From the NCBI GenBank assembly GCA_002633025.1, contig NMRB01001091.1, forward strand, positions 35,411 through 99,410: DNA of 64,000 bases, given 5' to 3'. Below the pieces are notes generated by a model, which made no database searches, was not told the DNA's origin, and saw nothing but the letters and a program-made list of their open reading frames with translations. Shown piece by piece: positions 26,301-38,300 of the stretch; position 1 is the first letter of the stretch; each line of letters opens with the position of its first letter. The stretch is from Notospermus geniculatus. Its lineage: Eukaryota > Nemertea > Pilidiophora > Heteronemertea > Lineidae. The position numbers and the translations under genes are program-made.

Positions 26301-29300
26301 TGTCCCTCATGTTCAGTTAGTCATACCATTCATAACTCCTAATGCATGGCATGTATCCCATATTTCACTCCTAAACTGATCTCACTAACCTCTCTTCAGA
26401 CTTGAAACATCCTAGTGAGATTTTGACTGGTGCTCTAACTTTGTCATTAGTTCAATAGGGACCAGTCTTTGTTATCTTGGCGTGCATGATCTATTGAGTA
26501 CCCAACCGTTCTTTTGTCCAGTTTGAGCAACTATAACGTCCCATTCTAACTGCACTGAGTATAAACTTGTGTGACGGACTACTGCCTGCCACAGTATCAG
26601 TACACCCAGAGACTACTGCTTGTCATTCCCAGTGACAAAATAATTTCCTGTCAGTGTCCCCTCGGAGAATACTGCTGGTCAGAATTCCCAGATAACTGTC
26701 TGTCCGTGTACCCACAATCATCTCCCAATACTAACACTCATTCAATCTCATCCATTTTGCAACACAGGGAATATCTTGTGTAAGTTTGACAGTATTTCCT
26801 CTCCATGTTGTGATCTTTGTTGTCATGGTTAACAATGAAGGGTGGTAGCTCTTTTTATTACCTTGTACCTTTACTTTCATTGTTTCAAGTTATACTACAT
26901 GCTCCAGCTACAGGTGCAGCTTTATTTTCAATATGTGACCCAGCACAGCGAAATGAGTCGCATGTCACTCAGAAAGTGAGCCTCAATGAACTAAGATGAC
27001 ACCAGAAGAGAATGGAAGAAATAGATTGCGTCAGATTTTGCAATAGGCAGACAATATTGAAACTGACAAACACTTGGTCTGATTCTGCCAAGCTAACAGT
27101 GACATGTGACTGGTTTTGCTGTGCCGGGTCACGTATGCTTCCATATTGCTATCCTCATTGTACTGGGGCAAAATTCGTTTTCTTCTCGTGAATTGTTGGA
27201 TTGCCGTTTGGTATTTTAACTCATGCAGTATGGCACTGTCATCCAGTTATGTGCACATTGCCCCTGCAGAACAACCTCATGAAAGTTTTCACTCCTTTAT
27301 GTTTTTTAGAGTAACGTCAAACAGTTTTCTAAATCCACTTGGGAGAGTAATTTTGTGGAAGATACCTTCATTCTGTGTGACTGAATGTGTTTTTGTTCAT
27401 AATCATACTGAATTCGCCTCGTTTCAAAGTTCATTGTCAAAGTGGTTTACTAGTGTTGCAAACTGTGACCTAGAGTGGCCAAAAATCGTTACCAATTTGA
27501 AAATGTCTCTCTCTCTCATAGGATGCAAGATAAGATTGATGAACAACCAGATTGGAAGGAGACTGGTTCCGCATTCATTCAGTCTGTGACACGTCTGCTT
27601 GAGAGACTCCTTGACTATCGCCGTGCCATGTCTGGTGATAGTAACTACAGCCAGAAGATGATGTGTACTGTTAATCTCNNNNNNNNNNNNNNNNNNNNNN
27701 NNNNNNNNNNNNNNNNNNNNNNNNNNNNNNNNNNNNNNNNNNNNNNNNNNNNNNNNNNNNNNNNNNNNNNNNNNNNNNNNNNNNNNNNNNNNNNNNNNNN
27801 NNNNNNNNNNNNNNNNNNNNNNNNNNNNNNNNNNNNNNNNNNNNNNNNNNNNNNNNNNNNNNNNNNNNNNNNNNNNNNNNNNNNNNNNNNNNNNNNNNNN
27901 NNNNNNNNNNNNTAAGTTTCATACTCAGGTTTTCATGTGCCATAGTTTTATCTCATCAAAGATTATTTGGTTCATGCATTTATACACTTCTTGGAATAAG
28001 TTCCAGCTTGGCCAGTTTTTGCAGCTCTTTCCCTACTCACCCTGACAAGTAAACTGGCCAGTTCTGGCACTTGTTCTAAGAGGTGTTCTGGTCCTTGCAT
28101 TCACAATGGCTTTCCTTCCTGGAGTGACTTGCTGACTTCCTTTGGTTCCGTACCATTAGGTTAAAATGGTTGATGTTCTATCCTTTTACATGTATGAATG
28201 CTACTCTTTTACCTGTATTTCTGAAGTTGTGAATACTGTAAAATTCACCGATCTGTTGTACAGTAGAATGCTCCATAGCGGACACCATGCTACAAGGATA
28301 CATTGTACCGTACCTCTATTCAGCAAGACACCAAAGTTCGTCCCACTATTGGTCATTTGTGTTCATGTTGACCTCTATTGTGAGGACACCTCTGACCTAA
28401 GGAGGACAGAATCTTTCAGTTCCAAAGACGTCCTTGATAGAGAGATTGAACTGAGTATGCATTAAGATTGTCAACTCAGTGGATGCTTTTGGAGGCAAAC
28501 CATTTGAAAAAGTTTTCTGTCCTTTGAGATCCCTGAATGCTGGAGGAAATGTTCAAGAGAGGCTTTGAAGTTTGGTCACGTACACGTGCTAGTACGAGTT
28601 TTATTGCTTCATGTTGTTGTGTTCCACAGGTGGAGAGTGTACATGAAGACATTCGACTGGTGGTGGCATCCCTCCTTGACGTAGTGGCACAGGTTGTACT
28701 CAGGGTGGAACGCCAGGACAAAGCTGTGGTTAGTATGAAATAGTTAAACCAAAGTCTGTTATTGTGCAGGGACTTTGTATGATGCACCTGAGTGTCTTCT
28801 GGCATCCTAGGGTGTTTTTCTGCAGTGCAGGAACAGAAGCTGAATTGGCAATGTCCAGTTTCATGCACGAAAGAAGACAATGAACTGCCAGTAGAAGACG
28901 AACAGGTGTCTCAGCTGTGCATTACTCTCGGTTGCTATTTGTCTTGTGTTCACCAGTGACGTTGTTGCCTGTTTTCCAGGGTATGCTGGTTGCCTGCCTC
29001 ATCAACATGTTCAAACTGATGGATGACACCCACTACAAGGCCATCTTTGATCAAATGAAAGCCAAACAACCATTGAAGAAATACCTTGTGACTGTGTTCA
29101 GGGTGTTCAAAGATCTTCTTCAGGCTGGCGTCTTCCCCAAGGACTGGATGGTCATGAAAATGGTCACCAATAGGTAAGGAAATAGAAGAAAAATGATAAT
29201 GTGATGCTTTTGCATTTTGCTTTCCAGTCTAGTACAGTCTCGATGTACTTGTCTTGTTTCTTTCCAGTGTCATCCTGAGCACGATGCAGTTCTTTGGTCA

Positions 29301-32300
29301 AGCGCTGAGAGATCAGTTCCTTGGAAGTGACTTTGACCAGGAGGTAAGAGGCACACAATAATGCCAATCTGGATAATTTTTGGAGAGGGAGGGGAGATAT
29401 GCAACCACTATTTGTCAGCTTCATGTTACCGTATGTCACCAATGATGTAAAGACTTCGGGTTTGGATCTAGAGGTGAGAAATCCTGTTGTTGCCATTTGC
29501 TCTTATGTCCTCCTGACTTTGGAGATTTCACATTCATCTCCCTACATTCTCTTCAGCTGTGGAATGATTACTTTGGCCTGGCTGTTGCCTTTGTGACCCA
29601 GCAGTGTCTCCAGTTGGAAAAATTCTCCAAACAGAAGAGAGAGAAGGTCATTGAGAAGTAAGTACTGTGGAGCTCCCAGTCATCTGTGTTCACTTGACCT
29701 CTACAGTGAGGATACCTCAATCAACAATCAACTACCATTCTACTGATCCCTTATGGAGAGCATGGATGATGTGTTAGGTAGAGTACATACATATAGAAAG
29801 GTATCCCAGACTCTGTGTTTTATAAAGAAGATATTACTCCTTTAACGAACGAACATGTTCTTTCCACAGGTACGGCGATATGAGGGTCCCAATGGGAGTG
29901 GATATTGAGTGCATGTGGCAGAGTTTAGGTAATAACTGTTCTTTATACATAACTCCAGGACTTTCCTTTCAGTCAGTTCCAATCAAATGGACCACTTTGT
30001 TAGCTCACTGGGGTGAGCTATTACGATGGTGCAGCGTCCGTCGTCCGTCGTCGTCGTCGTCGTCCTCGTCGTCCGTCGTCGTCGTCGTCGTTGTCCGTTA
30101 GCAGGGCACGTTTCGTAACCGCTGGAGCTATTGATCTGAAACTTGGTACATATATACCCCTAGGTCAGATGACCCACGACACCAAGTTTCGGTCCGATTC
30201 GACTCTCAGTTTGGCCACCAGGTGGCGGAAACCAAGAACACAAAAAGTACAATAACTCCTGAACTAATGACTAGATCATCTTCAAATTTTTATCATAGGT
30301 GTAGCTAATAAGGATACATAACATATATAACGGGTTTTTGATTTGACCTACTTTTCAAGGTCACAGAGGTCAAAGTTCGACAAAAGTGACGAACCTGCCA
30401 CAGTTTGTCATTATTTCACCGAGCAACTTCATATCTTGCATAAACATGCATTGGAGGGGTACCTTAAAAAATACCAAGTTTCGGCCCGATTCGACATCCA
30501 GTATGGCCGCCAGGTGGCGTAACCTGAAAATCAAGTAAGTGCTATTACTCAGGAACGGCTTGAGGCAGAGTGCTCAAATTTGATATTTACCTCCATCTAG
30601 ATGACCTTTACATGCGTGTCAAATTTCGGCCTGATTTGACTTCAAACATGGCCACCAGGTGGCGTAACCCAAAAATCATCAAAGTGCTGTAACTCAGGAA
30701 CGCCTTAACCCAAAGCGCTCCAATTTGCTATGTGGCCCCCTGCAGATGACCTTTATGTCCATGTGAAGTTTCGGCCCGATCGGACATCCAATATGGCCGC
30801 CAGGTGGCGTAACCCGAAAATCATCAAAGTGCTGTAACTCGGGAATGCCTTAACCCAAAGTGCTCCAATGTGCTATAGTGGCCCCCTGCAGATGACCTTT
30901 ATGTCCCTGTGAAGTTTCGGCCCGATCGGACATCCAATATGGCCGCCAGGTGGCGTAACTCGAAAATCATCAAAGTGCTGTAACTCAGGAACGACTTGAC
31001 CTAAAGCGCTCCAATGTGCTATGTGGTCCCCTGCAGATGACCTTTATGTACATGTGAAGTTGCAGCCCGATCGGACATCTAATATGGCCGCCAGGTGGCA
31101 TAACCCCAAAATCATCAAAGTCTTTTCTGGGAATGACTTGACCCAGATTGCTCATAACTGATATGTACCTCCCTCTGTCATTAGACTATTATGTCCAACC
31201 CAGTGAGCACATGGTCCATGGACCATTTCATTTTTAGAAGGTAGTGTGATGATTCTGAAGTATTCATGATTCTGAAGTATTTCATAACTATTCTTCATGT
31301 TTCAGGCTCGCACAAGATAAATTTCATTCCACAGATGGTCGGGCCATTCCTTGAAGTGACAGTTGTCCCTGAGACTGAACTGAGGAAGGCTACCCTGCCA
31401 ATCTTCTTCGACATGATGGAATGTGAGCAGAAGGCCAGGGGACATTTCAAACAGGTAATGACCATGCAACGATCCTTTTTCATGTCATTCCCTCTTTGTG
31501 TTATTGAGCTTTTCGGTGTGATTGTGCACCAAGTTGCCAACTAAATATGTTGATTGTTTGAAATTAGACGAAGTGAACAGACTTCCTTCATTCAATTCAC
31601 CTTTTGATTCTACTACTTGAAGAAAAGTGATGCTAAAGATGCCGTCTGCTTATATTGTTGTCGTTGTCTTGCAGGTGGAGTCGGAGTTGATTGACAAGTT
31701 GGATCGTCTGCTCAGTCAGAACAAGGGTGATGATCAATACAGGGAGCTCTTCCAGAACATGTAAGTTTCCACTTGCTAGTGCTCGTTGTTTGTAGATAAA
31801 AGCTTTGATGAGCAGTGCCACTGATCTCACATCCTGCTAGTCTGCTGAAGAATTCGTTCTAACCTTGTATATCTGAAACATGCCTGCCCAAGCTGCCGTA
31901 ATTCTGCATCAAATACAAACTTCACATCATCAGAATTGTTACATTCATTGTCTTGTTTTTCTTCCCCGCCCCCCAGGATGGAGAACTTCATAGATGAGCT
32001 AGGGTAAATGTTTATATCCTCTCTGAATGTTGTCTTCTTGTTTGCCTTCTTTCTTGTCGATTTCAATCTACCATGGTCACATGACATCGCATCCTCCAGT
32101 GGTCCTTGGGACCACTCGTTCTCCACTGTCCCTCATGTTCAGTTAGTCATACCATTCATAACTCCTAATGCATGGCATGTATCCCATATTTCACTCCTAA
32201 ACTGACCTCACTAACCTCTCTTCAGACTTGAAACATCCTAGTGAGATTTTGACTGGTGCTCTAACTTTGTCATTAGTTCAATAGGGACCAGTCTTTGTTA

Positions 32301-35300
32301 TCTTGGCGTGCATGATCTATTGAGTACCCAACCGTTCTTTTGTCCAGTTTGAGCAACTATAACGTCCCATTCTAACTGCACTGAGTATAAACTTGTGTGA
32401 CGGACTACTGCCTGCCACAGTATCAGTACACCCAGAGACTACTGCTTGTCATTCCCAGTGACAAAATAATTTCCTGTCAGTGTCCCCTCGGAGAATACTG
32501 CTGGTCAGAATTCCCAGATAACTGTCTGTCCGTGTACCCACAATCATCTCCCAATACTAACACTCATTCAATCTCATCCATTTTGCAACACAGGGAATAT
32601 CTTGTGTAAGTTTGACAGTATTTCCTCTCCATGTTGTGATCTTTGTTGTCATGGTTAACAATGAAGGGTGGTAGCTCTTTTTATTACCTTGTACCTTTAC
32701 TTTCATTGTTTCAAGTTATACTACATGCTCCAGCTACAGGTGCAGCTTTATTTTCAATATGTGACCCAGCACAGCGAAATGAGTCGCATGTCACTCAGAA
32801 AGTGAGCCTCAATGAACTAAGATGACACCAGAAGAGAATGGAAGAAATAGATTGCGTCAGATTTTGCAATAGGCAGACAATATTGAAACTGACAAACACT
32901 TGGTCTGATTCTGCCAAGCTAACAGTGACATGTGACTGGTTTTGCTGTGCCGGGTCACGTATGCTTCCATATTGCTATCCTCATTGTACTGGGGCAAAAT
33001 TCGTTTTCTTCTCGTGAATTGTTGGATTGCCGTTTGGTATTTTAACTCATGCAGTATGGCACTGTCATCCAGTTATGTGCACATTGCCCCTGCAGAACAA
33101 CCTCATGAAAGTTTTCACTCCTTTATGTTTTTTAGAGTAACGTCAAACAGTTTTCTAAATCCACTTGGGAGAGTAATTTTGTGGAAGATACCTTCATTCT
33201 GTGTGACTGAATGTGTTTTTGTTTATGATCATACTGAATTCGCCTCGTTTCAAAGTTCATTGTCAAAGTGGTTTACTAGTGTTGCAAACTGTGACCTAGA
33301 GTGGCCAAAAATCATTAGCAATTTGAAAATGTCTCTCTCTCTCATAGGATGCAAGATAAGATTGATGAACAACCAGATTGGAAGGAGACTGGTTCCGCAT
33401 TCATTCAGTCTGTGACACGTCTGCTTGAGAGACTCCTCGACTATCGCCGTGCCATGTCTGGTGATAGTAACTACAGCCAGAAGATGATGTGTACTGTTAA
33501 TCTCTTGGTGAGTTGATGCTAATTCCTGGCTCCATTTTGTCTCCTCAATTACAGATTAAAGGCGCTGCTCTATCTGAAAATTTTCACACACAAGTTGGGT
33601 CTCTGTTGGCAACTCAGCTGTAGAAATGTGTTGGCAGTCGTTTGTGTCACTGGTCTCGGCATAAGTCCTACAGAAAAGAACAGTGGTGAATTGCTGATTG
33701 AGAGTCAACAAGCACAAGGAAACTCTCTGAAGGAATGCCTTAACCCATGAATCTTTCAACTCTATTTGTGGATCATGTTGATCTGTTTCAGAACTTCTAC
33801 AAGAACGAGATAAACCGTGAAGAAATGTACATCCGTTACATCTACAAGCTCCGTGACCTTCATCTCCAAGGTGACAGCTTCACCGAGGCAGGGTTCGTGC
33901 TCAAGCTTCATGCTGAAATGCTCGACTGGAGCACGGACTTCGTACCAGCTGATCTCTCCTTTCCTGAACAGATGAAGTGGAAGAGGAAGGAAGCTATCTA
34001 TAAGCAGATTATTGAATACTTCGACAAGGGCAAGGTGAGTTAGCGATATCAATATCTCTGCAAATTGGCTGTCTTCCTTGAGATTCTCAAGATCAGATAG
34101 TATATTTACATTGCGTCAAGAAATTCTTGGGAGTTTGTTCAATTGGTAGAGTAGTCCTCCTTGCAAAGATGGCCACTAAGTGAGGCCTGTTCATGTTATT
34201 ACTTGTGACCTGTTTTCCATTTTCCAGAGCTGGGAACATTGCCTACCTCTTTGTAAGGAGCTAGCAGAACTGTACGAGAGGAAATTCGACTATGCAAAAC
34301 TCAGCAATATATTGGTAAGTCCTCGGTTATCTTGATAGCGATAGGTAGTTTTGTCACTTTTTCCAGCCAACCTCAAAGAAGTGCAGCGGATTTGAAACTC
34401 AATAGATTTACGGTGATTTCTTTCCTCTTTCAGAAAAAGCAGGCTACGTTTTTGGATAACATCCTGAACAAACCGCGATTTGAGTTCGTTTACTTCCGCC
34501 TTGGCTTCTATGGACAATCTTGGCCCACATTCCTCAGGGTGAGTTTAATTGTACAGTAGATACAAGCAAAGTTACTCAATCAATCCATTGATATAACATG
34601 CCATTGACTGTTTTCCCCACTAGGGGGTGCTGATGCTACAGCAGGGAGGGAAATCCAGGACTTTCTGTACATATAATGAAATGGGTTCAAGAAAGTTGGC
34701 TGTTCGTAACTTTTGGGGAACATCTCACAAGCGTAAGACAAGGGCATCGTGATCACTCGTCGGAATGATATTCGAACACTTTTTCCTTGCGTTCTTTCAG
34801 AATAAGACGTTTATCTCTCGCGGGAATACACTAGAGAGGCTCCCAGAATTCCAACAGCGTGTGATGGCGGAACATCCTAACGCTCAATTACTCACTCGTC
34901 TGGATCCACCGGATCCATCCATCTATAATGGAGAAACGCCATGTATCCTTTCACAAATTGATAACGGCAAAAATTCATAAGCGAGTAATGGCATCTGCAA
35001 CAGTATTCAACAATTTTCAGGCATGTTGATGTTATCGGTGTGGCTGTGGCAGTGGAACTTTGCATTTAATTGCGCCCTTGGTGCACTGTGGGCCTACTCT
35101 TGTTATTTAAGAGGTGTCCTGATTGATAGAAATGACCAATTTGGGCTGAATTTTGCTGTCCTGAATAGAGGGGTGTACTCCTGGCAGAAGTGTCCACAAA
35201 GGTACCACTTATGCTGTACTGCTTATTATTTAGCTCTAGATTCTTTTAGTAAATGTAAGATATTATTCCTTGACTTCTCGTCAGACATCCAGCTGTGCAC

Positions 35301-38300
35301 AGTCAAACCAATCCCAGATGAAGACCGGGCCGAGTTGGCCAGCGGTGACGTGCCGATGAGGATAGCGGAATATTACAAAGTGAATGAGATCGATACATTC
35401 CAGTATGACAGACCATTCCATGATGGCAAGAAGGATGACAAGAATGAATTCAGGGTCAGTTGATGTGCCATGGAAAATGAGGGTCTGGGTTACTCCTGCA
35501 CAACCTGAGCAGTTCATGAGCTCCTCCTCCTCAAGATAGCCTGCAGTGGAACCTCCCTATTACAGACACCTTTGGTACTGACAGATGCTGTCCTTAATTG
35601 AGGGGTGTCTTGATTTCACTGGTCAAAATGAAGAGTAATGACCAATTTCAGACTTAACTTTGGTGTCCTTAATAGAGATAATAAGCCAAACTCGTCCCCA
35701 GTGGGTTTACGTTCCTACAACACCACTGGAAAGGGCTGACGACTTCAGGAATACTGCGCATGCGCGATATACTAATTTCGAGGCAAATCACACCGAAGCT
35801 GGCACCCGCAGTTTGATGTTCCCAACTAAACTATTCGTTCGAAATTGCTCTAATACTCAAACAACTTCATGTTTTGGGTGTATTATATGGTTCTTTAGGC
35901 ATATATGATCTTTTTCAGTCATCGAAGAACAAAATATTGTGGGAAACAAACATTTTGGCACGCTGCCAGCGGTTGTCCAGAAATTTTGGACAAGTCGCCA
36001 GCCCTTTCCAGAGATATCCTCGGATGAGGTAGATCTGGGTACGAGATTGATAATAAGCAAGAAGTCAATCTCCAGAATTCACGAATTTTCGACCCCAATC
36101 GGGGTCTTTTTCAAGTGGAACTTTACAATCTTAATAGAGAGGTGTCCTTCTCAGCAGGTGTTTGCAAAGGGAGGTTCCACTGTGTTTTGAAGACTCATTA
36201 AATATCAACTGATTAGACAGATAAATAATGTCAAACTGAACCAGCTACACGGCAGAATTCAGCCACCTTTTGTGTACACTACCCTTATCTTTTTCTTCAG
36301 ACGTTGTGCTTGGAGAGAACAACAATGAAAGTATCGGCAAAGCTCCCTGGCCTCCTGAAATCCTTCGAGGTTGTCAAGACTGACATTATCAATCTGAGGC
36401 CAATAGAGACTGCAATTGACTCAATGGAGAACATGAACGCTGAGCTACAGACTCTGATATCGACGTATAGCGGAACTAACCCGGAGAAGAATATCAACCC
36501 CCTGACCATGAGGTTGAATGGTGTCATTGATGCTGCCGTCATGGGGGGAACAAAACTCTATATAGAGGTAATTGTGTAGATCTGGCCAGTTTATTGGAAG
36601 TTACAGTTGAAAAGAACCTCTAAATCGAGGTTTCCGTACGCCACAATTTCAACTGACATTCCATGCTCCTAAGTTTCTGACTCGCTTTTGCACATGTAAC
36701 ACAGGTATCGCCCTAATGAGAACAGAGGTACCCTTTTAGACAAGATTGAGTAGGCCTAGTTCCATTGAGTAATATCAGTGGCATGCCTTGTCATTTTGTA
36801 CCCACCCACTGATGATTGACCCACAGGAGCTCTCTGATGTTCCATGTTATAAAGATGCTTATCTCATTTCTTTCTTTCAGGCTTTCCTCTCTCAGGACTT
36901 TTGTATTGAACACCCAGAGCACGGTGACAACATCGTGAAACTCAAGTCACTTCTAGTGGATCAGGTAATTCTCCTTGAAATCTGCCATGCAGTGGTGATA
37001 GCAGTCTGCATGCAGAATCAGTGGGAGTGCAGTGAACTGAAGTAATAGTTACACTCTACACAGTAATGCATTATGGCTGTTACTTGAATCGATGGTGTTC
37101 CCACTGATAATAAGGGGATACTGCCTTATACAATTTGAGGGGGCAGGCTGAAATAGCTGTCGTCTCTCTTTTGCCAACTAAAGGGTACATTTGATAACAG
37201 TCTGTGTTCATCATAGAGCACTGGTTTCACCAATGACGAATTACATGGGGTGAACCTCTTCAATATCAGACTTGGCTCCTGTTTGCCTTTTGGTGTCATT
37301 CCATTACAATTTTCTTTTAGGTTCACATTCTTGAGCAAGGCGTGCCTCTTCACAAACGGCTTGTTCCAGCAGATCTCTCATCTCTGCACGCAAGACTGGA
37401 GCAATGCTTCAAGGAGATGAAGAAGATGATTCGATGGTCGGTGAGTATATTGGCTCATACATTGATGGCGCTAGGTGGACCATTTCATTAGATTAACCCA
37501 TTGCTGTTAATTTAAGGCTGATTCTCTACATACAGAGAGCTGCTGCGTTGTTGGGAGTGGTGCCGTAGAAACTTTCACTTCTGCCCACCCGTGAGGTAAC
37601 AGGTTTGGATCCCCAGGCATTCCAGTGGCTTTATGTGCAAGAGAGGTAGATTTTTTCTGGGGGAAGGAGCCTCCATGTCTGAGTTACGAATACACTGACC
37701 CACAATGCTAGACCAGCGGTACCTACTTATCTGACTTCATCAAATGTTTATTGTTATTTTCAGGGCTCATTCAGTGAGACGGCCAGTCAGCAGTCTGCAT
37801 CTGATTGTGATCCTTTTGATATCTCTCGGCCGGAGTCGACGACCAGTTCGTCATCTAGGTGAGACGATGGAAGCTGTTTACGGAGTCATTGCAGTTCAAA
37901 GATTGATCCAGACTTAGTCATATTTGGAATTTACATGTTTAATTTCATGATAGGAATCCTCCGCCTCAGGGAACATCCTAGACCCTGAAAACGAATTCAG
38001 TATTCGTCATTCAGAAATGCAACAAATTTATCCTTATCTTCTTGTAGTCGTCCTTCGTACAGCTCTGGGATATCAGAACCGACGCCCTCTAGTGCTGGTC
38101 AGGGGACTTCCATTCTCGATGAGGATGAGGAGGATGATATCTACGCCTCAGCTGATGTAAGTTGATGCTTTATATTTTGTTGTGATGTTGCCAATCAATG
38201 CAGTCATCTTCATTTTTGGTTGGATGTCTGTCTTTATCAATATGTGGGTGGGCATGAACTTTTAGTTATTTGGTTTTGGTAACTCTCAGTTCATGAAAAT

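Larger units (their letters stand above)
23403..27678 (+). repeat. First copy of the duplicated DOCK block
   Basis: This block is repeated almost base for base at 27913-33504 (exons nearly identical, introns with scattered substitutions and indels). It contains DOCK exons 24144-24242, 24494-24687, 24782-24857, 25072-25172, 25291-25349, 25480-25628, 25849-25934, 26151-26177 and 27522 to the gap. It stops abruptly inside an exon at a run of N, which is what a scaffolder does when two divergent haplotypes are laid end to end. I regard one copy as redundant rather than a real in-gene duplication. Confidence 0.85.

Noticed and set aside
27116-27589. 157-codon open frame, repeated at 32942-33415
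   Set aside because: It runs through intron and the MITE end, overlaps the real exon in another frame, and shows no family similarity; its repetition only reflects the duplicated block.
30037-30101. GTC repeat read as a poly-serine or poly-valine coding region
   Set aside because: It is a microsatellite in the intronic insertion that interrupts no exon and is absent from the other copy.
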